Below, one piece after another: positions 1 to 12,840 of a DNA stretch of 64,000 nt. The position numbers and the translations under genes were made by a program. The notes beneath the pieces are model-generated. The model worked only from the letters and a program-made list of their open reading frames with translations. It did no database searches and was not told the DNA's origin. The stretch comes from Lethocerus indicus (Eukaryota; Arthropoda; Insecta; Hemiptera; Belostomatidae), in the NCBI GenBank assembly GCA_019843655.1, contig JACDQD010000004.1, positions 3,720,001-3,784,000 of the forward strand, given 5' to 3'. Every line of letters starts with the position of its first letter. Position 1 is the stretch's first letter.

Positions 1-3000
1 GTGCGTCCATTAACGCGGTACAAACGAAACCGGCAATCGCCGTTCCGGTCCACGGACCGTTCTACAAATTGACCGCCTTCATAATACCTAATACGCAAAC
101 ATTCGTTACTAAGGGTAGTATGGAACCTATTTTATTTTCATTCCCAAATAGAACAATATACAAAATATGAAGAGATTTCTTCATTACTCTTTTATTAGTC
201 CTTATTTCTAAGTGAAATAATATTTATAGCTTTTCTAAAACAAATATACGGGAAAAGATGAGAAGGTAGAACCCTCCAAGAGCGCTCATTTTTACATGCT
301 GTTACGCATGTTTTCTTCTCCCATGGCCCTTTTCAGAAGCGTCCGTTCAATGTATGTAAATTAATAAATGTAAACATTTCCATTGTTCGCGGAAAAATTT
401 AACTAATACGATTATGTCGCTTTTATATTTATCGATACAGCTTAAAATCTAAGGAATGCAAATTTAGACTTATCCGCTAATTTTATTTCATATTGTAGTA
501 TTCATTCCCACCGCGAGTGAGTCATTTTTATATATCTGAATTGGAAAAGGCGTAAGGTTAAAAAATTAATACAACCGGTGAACGCTGTATGTTAACCAGT
601 TTTTCGCGTGCCCTCGATCCAAAAGCGATAGCCCGAGCGTAAAATTCATAAACTCCGGCGGAGCAGGCAAGACCGCGAGCAAATGTTTGCCTTCCGTATA
701 ATGAGGGTTGTATAAACAAATTAAAATTTCAAATCATTTCCCCCGCCCCCCCCCCACCCTCACCATTTATTTCGAACCTAGCCGCTCAATTAGCCGCTCT
801 TCAATTTATATTAAAAGATAGTTCCTATTTAAAACGAGGGGTCAACCTGTCGCCAATCGTGCAGATTTTTGAAAATTATTATGGAATGAAAGAAGAAAGA
901 CTCGGTTTTTCGTGATAAATCGTAATTTAAAAACGAATTCTTGCTCGGTTCTGTAATTCCTAAGCAACAGCTATGTTCAATGTTTCTTTGTGCTTATCCG
1001 AGTCAAAGGACGGTTCGGAATGAAATCCCCCGCTTGGAAATAACTAACTTCCGATTATTAATTATGCAAATGTCGGATTTGTGAGGAAAAATTGCGCAAT
1101 TAACTAAGTAATGAATTTCATCCAACTTTACTACATTAACGATTAATATACTTCCCCTTAATATCTCAAGCAATTTCGAACCGCCGACCCTGAAAAATCA
1201 TCAAGGGTTGTTCTTTTAATATTTAATTAGATTAAACTTTATTATATATTTACACACTTTTGTTTCACTATACAAGTTAACAAACAACAATTACCTACAT
1301 AAGTTATAGGTAACAACCTCTCGGACGACAAATGCTTTAAGTGTTGAATAGCCTTTTCATGAAAATTGTAGGTTGTGGATGGATTAATTTTGATTTTCCA
1401 ACTTAGAATGTATTTTTTTCCTAATAAGAATTTGATATTTACTATGTTTGTTCGTGGTAACATATTTAAATAGAAGGTACTACACTTCGGTCGTAACCAA
1501 AAGCCGACGCATATAGACGATTCTGGGAGTGTCTCGAATGTGTGATCACTCGTGTGTGATTTTCTGTACTCATTCGCCCGTACGGTCCTCCCATACGAGT
1601 GGTAATACTCGAGCTCTGTAAGAACCCCGAAATACCTTGAAGTATACTGATCTGTGGGAGTCCGAAATCAATATTTTTGGCAGTGCAAACTGTTGTTTCT
1701 AACTAACGAAATAGCTCCGTCGTTCCGTAATTTCGTGTGTTATTCCCTCGTGAATTTGGAAACCGGTTAAATTGGAGCGCCCTCAGCTAATATTCAGCAG
1801 TAGCGTTCCTCACTCGCGGGGCTACCGCACCACCATGCCATCTCCCAATGGAGGAATTCACCGGTAAAGGTATTTGCCCGCCGGCCGTCCGATCGTAATA
1901 GCACAGAGCCGAATTTAAAACGCGTCAATTGGAATTTACGACTGACCAATTTCAGCCTGTAATTCGATTAATTGTATTTAAAATACCAAGAGCACGGTAC
2001 ACTCTTCTTCAGCCCATCAGGATAAGTTTTTCGCCATCTTATATTGCATAATACGTGAATTGTGTTAGTACCGGGTTGTCGCCTTGACCATTTAAATGCT
2101 GTAATTATTGTGGCGAGGCAGATACACAAATAACAATGAATGTTTTGAGGACGTGGTAGAGTTTAAATTGAATAAGTAATGTACAGTTTATGTACGATGT
2201 GTCCTGAATCGGTTCTTGGGCGTGTACCGTGAACTTATGCTCGTATTAAACTAAGTGCTCCAGAAACCGAGTGAAAATTAAGATCTCGGTAAATCCAGCG
2301 AGGCAGGTCGGGGAATTGACCACCGCTCAGGGAATAGTCTGTGGCGGTTAAGGCAAATCACCAATGTGTCTCGAGCGTAAGGGTCAGGGAGATCCTGAGT
2401 AAGGCTTCGGGAAAGTAACAAAGCGGAAATTCACAGGCGAAAATTGGCCATCCCGCGTTGGAGCCCTAATGAAATCGTAAATCGGAGCCCAAACAAGTCT
2501 TAGATAAATTTTGAGAGTGCTGGAGGGGGCGCCCGTTTGACGAATGGAGTCTTCAACTTACTTTTTAATTCAAACTCCAAGCCCGAATGTGCCACTTGGG
2601 ACGGGGAAAGCGACCGGCGTTTTATAGCACAGGTTCCGGGATTTACGTTGCCCCCTGAAATGAAAATATCAAGGAGATCGCTTTCATTTTTAGTTCATCG
2701 TCGAACAATACAATGGTGAGCCTGAATCGTTTTTATGGCCGATCTCGAAATTAATTTTTTTGTTCGCTATTTTGCCCCATAAAGGTAGAAAACTTTTTTT
2801 GATATTTTTTCTCTTTTACTTAAGTAATAATTTAAGTGATAAATTGCGCGAAATCGTGTGATAAATAGGGTACAAGTAAGAACCGCTTGCGTACATCACG
2901 GCAGTTAATTACTCATACAAATCATCATTGTCCGCTGGTGTTCGGGCTGTATTGAGAATTAATTAAACTTTGGCGCGCGCCAATCGATGGAGTCAATGTA

Positions 3001-4855
3001 CCAAAACTACGTTTATTTGGTCAAACCGATATCTGTCTACCCCGCCAGTAGTAACACTCGTCAGACATCGGCATTAAAGGAATGTACACGCTTGTCGCTG
3101 AACCGACAATGTAATATGCTTTGAAAACTAAACTACGGTTAAGCGACGGCCCCTTTAACTGATTTCCCGTGAAGTCTAGCAGCAAGCGTGCTAAATGAGA
3201 GGGCAACATTTTTCTGTTCGTAAACAACCAACTTCTATGCCGGATCACGTTCAAAATTGCGTCGTCGTTAAACAAGAACGCCGGCCGAGGAAGTGAGCCC
3301 GCTCCTGAAACCTACTACCGGTACGCCGCCACCTAACCACTGCGCACACAGACGAAAACTGAATTTCCCGGAACGGGTACACATTTATCTTAGTGAAGTG
3401 TACACTGCCAGTGAACTTTCCCATATCGCCCACAGGATATAAGCATTGGCCGGCCACAAGATCGAAAGTTAACACCGAGTAATTACAACTATGTCCCCGC
3501 TGCATTAAAATGGATCATGGCTGTGTTAGTGTAGAAAGGACATTCACATGCTTGGAATCGCCTAAACTTCACCTTCCCACTTGATGGGCGTTCCGTGTTA
3601 ACAATGGACTCAATAAAAGATTTATTTGAGTCTAATTGATTTCAGTGTTAATAGGTTTCCTTTTGACCTGTACAAATTATTCGCAACAGTTGATTTCAAC
3701 AAATAATACCCGATTAAATAAAATTACCCATTTAAATAATTAAATAAAGATTGTTAATGTTAATTTACCATGTTTATTGCTATTTGTTTTAGCAGGCACG
3801 AATAGCTGCGGTTGACAACTTTTTTTATGCTCATCGATAATTCCATAATTATACGATACGGCATTTATAGGAGTAATATGTAATTGACACAATCCAACTA
3901 CCTTCCCTTAGACTGTAATATACCTCGTTATATAGGATAGTGCAAATGGGATAAATAATTTCGAATATTAACAAACTACTTATTCAACCATCTGTGGAAA
4001 GTTCGTGTGGTTTCACATTCTTTTAAATATTTAATCCCCGCATCGACTGTGGAGTTTTGTTGGCGGTGTTTCGGTCTTTTTTCGGAAAATACTAGCAATC
4101 TCTCTTGAACCGTTAAACGACCTGGAATATGCACGGTATTTACATTTGAATAAACAACGTATTGTGAATTCGTGTTTGTTCGGCTACTGCCTCAACACCA
4201 CACACAAGGTTATATACGGCGGGGGGGGGACCGTTTTATTCTCTAAACCATACTGATGGTCAACCCAACGAACACTGAGCGTTGCAATGCAAAGAATTCA
4301 TTTGCTAATTGGTCACTCAGAATCGAATTCTAAACTCATAGTTGAGTTCAAAATCGTACAATATAAACCCAGGTGCTATATAATATGTATGTCTTAAAAT
4401 ATTTAGTCACGGTGTGAAAAATGTGTTTCGGTAGTTTTGGATTTATTTCATTACACTAACAAGTTATGTAACGGAGAGCACTCAACTCGCCACAGATGGT
4501 GTAAATCAGTTTTAGGTCCCACGCCATATTAGTAAAATATTAAATCTTATCTTCGAATTATATATCAATTTTCTTCTCCGAATTTAATAAGTCAATTGTT
4601 TTATTTTTTAATCAAACACGTGTTTTTTCATGAATTTAACCACAACGTTTTGACGGCTTGACTTCCTACATTTCTCAGATTTATTCCGACCGATATGAAC
4701 GTACCAGACGAAAGAGAAACGAGAATGAAGGAACAATTTCGGACCAAATGGAAGTGAACACATGAGAAATATATAAGAGAGACACCAACCGAAGGGTTAG
4801 ATATCTTCCTCGAGGTAGTGACCGTGCAATCCACACGGCTAATATGACCCCTCCT

Positions 4856-4888
4856 CACACTCACACACACACACACACACACACACAC
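4856..4888. repeat. (CA)n microsatellite
   Basis: An uninterrupted CA dinucleotide run of about 16 units. It is also read as a spurious cysteine/valine-rich open frame on the minus strand. Confidence 0.95.
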
Positions 4889-7800
4889 ATTCCATTCCCT
4901 CTATTCTCTCTATCTCAGCAAGGCCGACACCAGATATGTACTCTATGTAATATTGGTCCAGTAACCACACTGGGGTCCCAGCTCCCATTAACATTTACAC
5001 GATAGCGTATCACCTCTCATAAGTGTTAAGGCGCTAACAGTAAATATACAATTCTGAGGGCCCTGCCCTTGAGGAGGGATTTGCCCGGGAGGGACGACGG
5101 CACTGAGGTCCTTTCCTTCTTCAGGCGCGGTCTAGAGATGCATAGAAGTCAAAATTAACGAGTGGCCGTGGCCGGAAGCCTAGGATTTGCATACGATGGA
5201 ATGAAGGAATAAAAAAATATCTCAGTTGCTCTCAAGTGGGCCGTCGTCAAGGACGATGTTCTCCCTCAGGAGAGATGACCCGGGACGAGAGAAGTCACAA
5301 CTCTGTAGGAATAACCTCCCTTTCAAATTGTGCCGCAGAAAAAATAATTTATAAAATATATCCCCCCTCCCCACCGGGCTTTGCACCAGCTCCTGCAATT
5401 GGAGGAATGCCGACCCGCGGGGCTATTATCCGAAAAAGAAGTACACGGATTATTTATTCATTACTATAATAGTTTTCACCCGGCAGGTGGAGCTTATTAA
5501 TTACAGGAGTATGCTGAAATATTCTTTTATCAGGTCCCAGAGGTGGGAATGTAATGTGAAATACGGATCGCATTTCTTTCAAATAAACAAATATATATAT
5601 GTACATGCATGGATATAAATACTAAAAAATGAAAATATATGTAATATATGCGAAATAGATAGTTTTTAACAAATTCTGAGTGCATATTTTCATCTAACGT
5701 TAATAAATGCAATCAGTAACAGAAGAGTAAAAGAAAAGTAAAAGTAAAGTAGTGCTAAAGTTATATATTATACTTTTGTTTTGCGATGGATTAAACTTTC
5801 TTGAAAGTAGAGAGAGGTCTATTAATTGCTGAGGTCCTTTTCTTATTTCAACATTTTATAAAGATTGTAAAGTGACGGTCTTCTTTCTACCATCCTATTC
5901 GGCCAGGAGGAACCGAACCGACGATAAAACCATCTCAGTTAAATTCCAGAATCGGTTATCAGGTAAGCTCTAAGAGGAAATCTCTCGGGCTGGAGAGGAA
6001 ATGAATAGAAATGAAAAACTATAACCATGAGCGTAATTATTCACTGTGATATTCGGTTGTCCCGTGATTGTGGGCGTTAAAAACATTGACGAATTCAAGT
6101 TCTTAACACCGCTAATTCTAACAGGACGTTTGACGGAGGCTCGACGTTTATGGGGAGGACACGTTTGAAACCGATCCCGACAATTAGATATCGGTCGAAT
6201 CGGGGCGATTGCGACTCCGAAACTTGGCACGCGATTCCGGCATTCAGGCACACTAATTAGCAGCAAAATTGCAATTTATAGGGCTCAATCTATTTCGTTC
6301 AAATGTCATGACCAATAAAAACGGCGCGATGTCTTCCACGTATTAAGCCAGGTAACCGTAAAATTTGTATCGATGAATTTAAACGTATAATATCATGCTT
6401 GCGATTACCTCTTGATGTTTGCCTCCGGTTTCGACTTTCACTCATGCTCAACAATCATATATGCGTAAGTCTCTGATGCATCATTTCCAATTCCAGCTTA
6501 TATGCGAACAATACTCCATCACTCCTGTGGCGGACTGGAAGTGCCTCACGAGAGATCGGATAACAATATCTATTTCTTACTTAATGGACTTACGTTCAGT
6601 TAAGTACGCTCCACTTCAATATGCTAATGTGGCGGTAAGGGCGAAATACCGAAACTGGTTCAACCCCAGACCGTAAATATGGGATGGGATTTTTACAGCA
6701 GAGATTGCCGCGGGGATAATTAATAATCTTAATTGTCGTCATTTTATATTCAAGTTTTCAATCTAAAGTTCAATAGAAAAGTTTTCAATCAAACGAATTG
6801 CGTATCCCTAAGGGGTGACAAACCTAAACTTTTATTCGAATACTGTAATTCAGTGAAGAACGACAATTTTAAATATCCGACTAAGTAAGCGTCTATGTCT
6901 TCACGCGTCAGCTATTGCCTTTTGCCACCTCCATTTTAATTTCAAATTGACGCTTTCGGTTAATCAATCTTTTAATGTTTCCAACAGAGTAAGGCCTGTA
7001 TTGCAACTAGCCATGTTAAAAAGAGAAACTGTACCAGGCAAATGTTTCATTGAGTAAGGAATTATTGCGTCTCAATTTAAATAAATTAGCATCGGACGCG
7101 GCTTTTCTGAGTGCATACAATGTTGTACGCAGCCGATTTGCGATTTACCCGACAGTCAAATTGTTGCTTGAATGAATCTAATTACTGATCGATTACGACG
7201 TGGAGTGGGTGAGTATTTTAAAAGCGTTTTAAAAGGGGGTTTTCAGTTTGAAAGCAAGGCGGCATTTCGCCCCACAGCGAAACGTTAAAATATGGGGAAG
7301 GCACTTAGAGCACACTCGGCCGGACAGATCTTCTATCTTGGCCCGGTAGATACATCTTACGCTACAGTTTCCCTTCTTGATGTTTAGTTTTTATTTTCCC
7401 CTCCGACCGACCTATTCATTCCCATATTTCCCACTTAATGTGGCGTTTCGTCGAGTCAATGGCCTACCTATTTTATGTTATAAATAAGAGCTACAATTAA
7501 TGACAGTTTCTAACTACTGCCCTTTCCAAAGTTTGCACCCTGTCGATATAGTATTCAAAAAGTAACATGGATAACATATTATATATAACAGTGTATATGT
7601 GTACTGTACAACGTGATTTCGTGTTGCAAGAATAATTTCGCTTCTAAAATAATTTCGAATAATTAATTTAAGACCGGTCTAGGTTAGGACTGGTTCAGCG
7701 AATGAAGGCAGGAGGTCCGAATTTTGTTAACAAGATTATCCAGTCCGTCATATTCGTCTATTATGATTTTGGCTGATGGTTCTAGAGTTGTACAGAAATT

Positions 7801-8886
7801 GAATCTAAATACTATCACGTTCATTATTTGAATTGTTTTAATATTATCGCAGATAATAAGAGTACAAGTCATGTAAAATACAATGTGTAAAATAACATTT
7901 AAGCGTCCGCATTAATCTGTGCATTTCACACCCGAGTCAGGCGCCCTCGATACTAAATACGCAATACTGTATGGGACGTAGGTGCATTTTTTGTGTTATC
8001 ATTTCGTAGTTCAATTTTAGCTAGAGGAGGAATCAATGATAGGACAATATAAATTCCATAGCAATTCACGATTGTAACTAAATATAATGTGTTTTGTACT
8101 TTTGCCCACACATCTACACACACGTGTGAGAAGTCTTTGTATTGCCAATTTCCGTTATTTATATACTAGAGGTTAGTAAAGATATTTTCAGTTAAATCAT
8201 AACTTTCGAACTTAAATTAAAACAGTAGTGGTTTATTTTAGGTACTCGACACAAAGTAGTATTATAGAGAATTGGGATTTCATAATATGTAATTCAAAAT
8301 GCAGTTTATTCGTTTTTGTACTTAGGTCCAATTTTCATAATGCCGACTTTCGAGGCTTAACGATCCATACCAAATCGCACTGAAAACGCAGGGTCCGACT
8401 TAACGAACCTGTCGAAACTCGCCGGGCCGCTTCGCTCCGAAGTCTACGTTTATCCGTCACAATTCGAGCAATATTTGCATAGAATCAAAATAATTTGACG
8501 CCTCCACTGTATTTAGAGCCAAGAATAGTTCGATTGTGTTGAAAATACGGGAACAAACATTTTTTTAAAAAAGACCAAGAATGCATTTCTGCGTTCCGAC
8601 AGATCCGACGTGGCTTTGTCACGTGATAACGCGTGCACGTACACATGCCGATAGAAATCGAAGCGCAAATCATTTCTGGCTATGAAAAATATGCCGGCAA
8701 AGTGCAGTATGACACCGGCGATTCCCATTAGCGATACGCGGCCGATTCATGAAAAATTATAAAATGAAGAATAAAACGTGTTAGGGCATCCCGAGGTTAA
8801 CGCCTTTATTTGGGCACGGTTTAAAGAATCATCAATCCGGAGACCGTTTAATACACATATTCAACAGTAACCGGTACCGGCTGCCC

Positions 8887-8910
8887 GTGTTCTTAATTGT
8901 CCAAGAACAC
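8887..8910. repeat. Perfect 8-bp inverted repeat
   Basis: Arms GTGTTCTT and AAGAACAC are exact reverse complements around an 8-base spacer. An AT-rich palindromic stretch follows at about 8,914-8,932. This could be a small hairpin or a dimeric protein-binding site; function is unknown. Confidence 0.6.
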
Positions 8911-9415
8911 TCCGTATAATATAATATTATACTGCGCGTATAAGTTTTATTCACATTATCGAGAGGCGTATGTGAGAAACCGGCGGAAATAATTAGCCAA
9001 TGATGAGGAGAATTAATACTTATTTTTTTGGGTTATAAATCATCCGTATATTTGTTGTGAGTTGTAGGGGATGAGCCCCGGGTGTTAAATAACATTACTG
9101 AAATGCGAAGCGCCAAATGTTTGAAAGCGACACGACACGCACACAGACTGAATCGCGTGCGGTAATAATAATTTTCATAATAACTATAATCGAAAGAAGC
9201 TGCTAAATATTTGATAAAGCCCAGGAAAAGAAAGATATATAATGTTATCTCTCCTCTATGGATTGAGCTATTGTAGGTGGACAATCGATGGGTCGTGAAG
9301 TATGCTGTATGGGCACTGTAACTGTAGCGATGTAAAGTGTTATCGGCACAAAAGTTTGATAACTGGCGCGTACAAATAGCCTGAAAAACATAAATTGACA
9401 CTCTCTTGTACTCAC

Positions 9416-9467
9416 GCTGACATTGTTGGTTCGCATGCTCTATTAACCGACCCAAACCCTCGTCCAT
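9416..9467 (-). other. Exon-like segment (weak candidate)
   Basis: On the minus strand a 52-base open segment starts with ATG directly after an acceptor-like CAG (9,470-9,468) and ends at a good donor, C|GTGAGT (GT at 9,415-9,414). It would encode MDEGLGRLIEHANQQCQ plus one base. I do not recognise the peptide, and no partner exons were identified. It may be chance. Confidence 0.15.
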
Positions 9468-11129
9468 CTGTTGATAGTGTTTCGAGAAGTTTTACGTTCG
9501 TAAATTTGTTCACTCATTTTATTTCAGGCCGATGTTGATAGCGTATTCGGTTTTAATTTCTTGCGCATTCATTTTTTTAGCCTGACCATATCTGAAAACG
9601 TACGTTTCTGTATCGAAATGTTCGGGCAATGTCCCAGTACTTTTGTTGTCTTCAAAACTCTCAATAAATGTCGAAACTATTAACATTCAATTCACGAAAC
9701 GGAAATTGTGCCAATGTAATTGGTAGTAATCATTGTTGGTGACATGTCGAAACGGATTTGACCTTTAAAATGTAAATTTAACTATTAGGATGCACACAAG
9801 TCTTGTCTACTGCCACAAATTATTATGAGATATTATAAACGGATAGTGAAATAAAAAGTGTTCAAAATAGTTATTCAGTTACTGATATTTTTTCAAATCC
9901 TAGTTTTTTAGTAATATAATGTTCCCTGGAATATTGTAGGAAATACAGATAAAGAAAGTGAATCCGCTCCGTTCAGCGGCGGCTCTTTTATGAGTTTTGG
10001 CGACGGTTTTACCTTCCAACAAAATCTTTACGACGTAAGTGACGAAATTTGTTTTCTTGTTTATTTCCGAAGGAAGTGGCGGCCAACCACGCGGAGATTT
10101 TCTGTTGCTTGGGCAATAAAACATTTTAGGCCCCCAACTGCCCGAGGAGGACAAGTCTCAGATGAGAGACATCAATTGTCAGCCTTCTGACTTTATGGAG
10201 GATTCGACTCTGAAAATCCTTCCGCACTTTAATACTGAATGAATTATGCTTACTGTGCATGGAGTTTAAGGTTTGAGAAAAAATTGTCAAGGGACGACAT
10301 TTCCCGCAAAAAATATTACGCCATAAATATTTTATTAATAATCAAATTGCTCGAGGAATCCCAAATCGCATACCTCCGTCGATGTCTACAACAATTTAAA
10401 TGGCACGATATCATTTTTGTTACATCCTTTTTAACAATATGTTTACACATCCCGAAAAAAATCAGTTCGAATCCTCGCCCCGATCAGAAAGTTAATTGAA
10501 CTACCAGGTTATTGAATGTAAGTGTGCCTTAAATATTCTCTTGAATATCATAGTTGAATGATGTTTTACGGGTATTAATATTCATACGGTAAGAGTTGAT
10601 TGTCGATTTTATTATTTTTAAATTTTATTATTGAAGAATGTATCCCAGTTAAGAATCTATATTTGTCTTTGTGATTTTCAATTAATTGCGATGTCGTTGG
10701 ACCAGTAACCTTCATTATCGGAAAAACTTCAATAAATGACCTTTTGACCGGACGATCCAATTCCGTTTGTCTGTTACCGCGGAACAATTATGGCCGAGAA
10801 AAATTGGGGGAAGGAGCTTCGGTTGCATTCTTCTCGGCAAGTTCTTACTTCAGCTTTTAATGACTTGCGAATGAAAATCTGATATCTGTTCCTAATTTGT
10901 ATTAGATCAAAATCGGTAGCCATTTCCAGTCATCATATTTACGCACAAAACGGAATTGCGTTTTGCTCCTTACACACTATAATATTTTAACATATGTGAA
11001 ATATCTGTTACACATATTTTTATGCGGCAGAAATTTTTTCACGAGTTACATGCATTTTAAATCTCTTTTCCGAAGAAATATGTCCGAAGGGACAAATGTA
11101 AAACGTTATTAATATGTTAATGTATATCA

Positions 11130-11130
<1 letters not shown>

Positions 11131-11171
<41 letters not shown>
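11131..11171. repeat. (TA)n microsatellite
   Basis: About 20 uninterrupted TA units, the only long TA run in the left CpG-normal domain. Confidence 0.95.
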
Positions 11172-11174
<3 letters not shown>

Positions 11175-12603
11175 AATCCATATGATAATTACTTTATAAA
11201 CCCGTGGTTAAAATATAGAAAATATTCTACAGAGATAAAAGAAACAAGTCGACCAGTAATGTATGCCTAAACATCTGTGAAATTAATAACTTTTTATTCG
11301 TGTGCTCAAAAGATAGAAGTTACAACAAGAATGGTATTATCGAAAATTATTTTTACTTTATTATGCCATATAATTTTATTTCCGTTCATATTTAATATTG
11401 GCGCTTATTGGAATCATATTTTCAAATACTGTCAAGCTAAATTCTCAATGTCTTATAAACCTTATAACCATTTCTTGAATCTGCTTCTTTTTTCGGAATC
11501 GATGTCGAATCCTGTGCAATGGAACGTCGAATGTGAATCCTGAAAATTATGGAGCCAATACGGAATTTCCAATAATGATTGTAATAAACTTTTGCCAGAT
11601 GTTTTATTTAAGATCATGTTCGGATTTATAGAATAAACCCGTTGGTTTAATAAATTTCCCTTATTCGCTCCGAAAAGGCACGTTTGTCGACTTTTGAATG
11701 GTTTACTGATAGATGAAATATATTAATATACGGAAAAATATAGTTTTAAACAGCATGCAGAAATATGATAGTTATAGAAAAAATTGAATATAGAAATAGG
11801 ATTACCAATATTCGATCTATTAGCAATTGCAGACGTACTAATGTTTTAGATGACAATATAACGAAATCCGGTTGCAGATTTACTTAATTTTCGTTGAATT
11901 CCATAAATTAGATACATTCCTCATCATCTGAATTATTCAGTTTTATGTCATAATATTCTCAAAAATGTACACGTGAAAATAACTTTTTTTATGAACATTT
12001 TTTTGTACCATGTGTTCTAACATTAAAATTAGTGTCGGGTAATTTTTTATAAGAACTAATTTTAGACAATTTGTACTTTACAAATACGCAGAAAATTATT
12101 AATAGCGACATGTAAACAGAGAAAAATGAATAGAGTATATATAACTTCGAAGAGTCAAAGTGCAAACTCAGGTTGACAAAAGTGGGAGGGATAAAATAGA
12201 AATCGTATAGAGGGCTTTATCGTTAGTTTGCATCGCTATTTTGAACAATATTAGGATACGTTATTCTAAAAAAGTTATATGATTAAATAAAGGTTAAGCC
12301 AATTGCACTGTGTAGTTTTTCTTGTACAAAACTGATTTTATAGCATCTTTTATTGTAGTGTATCTTTTTTCTTTTAAATATGAAATAATCCAAAGCAATT
12401 TTGAACGTCGAAAAACTTGACGGGGACAAACCGTTATTGAAGAATACGATTAAATTAAATAAGGTACGACTGTTTAATATAAGATTCAAAGAGTTAAAAT
12501 ACAATGCAGTTTCTTTTAGAAACTAAAGGGAATAAAGGGGTCAGTGCTGTATGAGAAGTGATCGTACGGGCGGTTCGGAGTTTGGGATAAGCTGAGTACT
12601 TAC

Positions 12604-12840
12604 CTCATTGCTGGTCGGGCTAGCACTGATTCTCGGGTTACACTCGGCAGGAGGTTTTCGGTGCCTGTTTCATCCCTCCCGCCTCGACCCCTCCCCACGA
12701 CCGGAGACCGACCATGCGCCAAAACCGTCCAACTTACCCCCAACTTTCCCAACCAACCCCCCCGAGGCTCCTCCAGGGACGCCTCCTCGCATTTTCGGGC
12801 CTGCGTACAAATTACAATTCTCCGAATAACCGAATCCCCT
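12604..12840 (-). other. Exon-like open segment ending at consensus donor
   Basis: On the minus strand one frame stays open from about 12,840 to a textbook donor, GAG|GTAAGT (GT at 12,603-12,602), and an acceptor-like ATCAG lies at its start. The segment is G-rich and low in complexity in its middle part, and the deduced peptide is not recognised. It could be an exon of an unseen gene, a non-coding RNA exon or chance in GC-rich DNA. Confidence 0.15.

Noticed and set aside
9033..9467. 144-codon minus-strand frame, the longest in the left flank
   Set aside because: No domain, Tyr/Ser-rich low-information composition, and a strong donor inside its first 55 bases. At most its beginning could be an exon.
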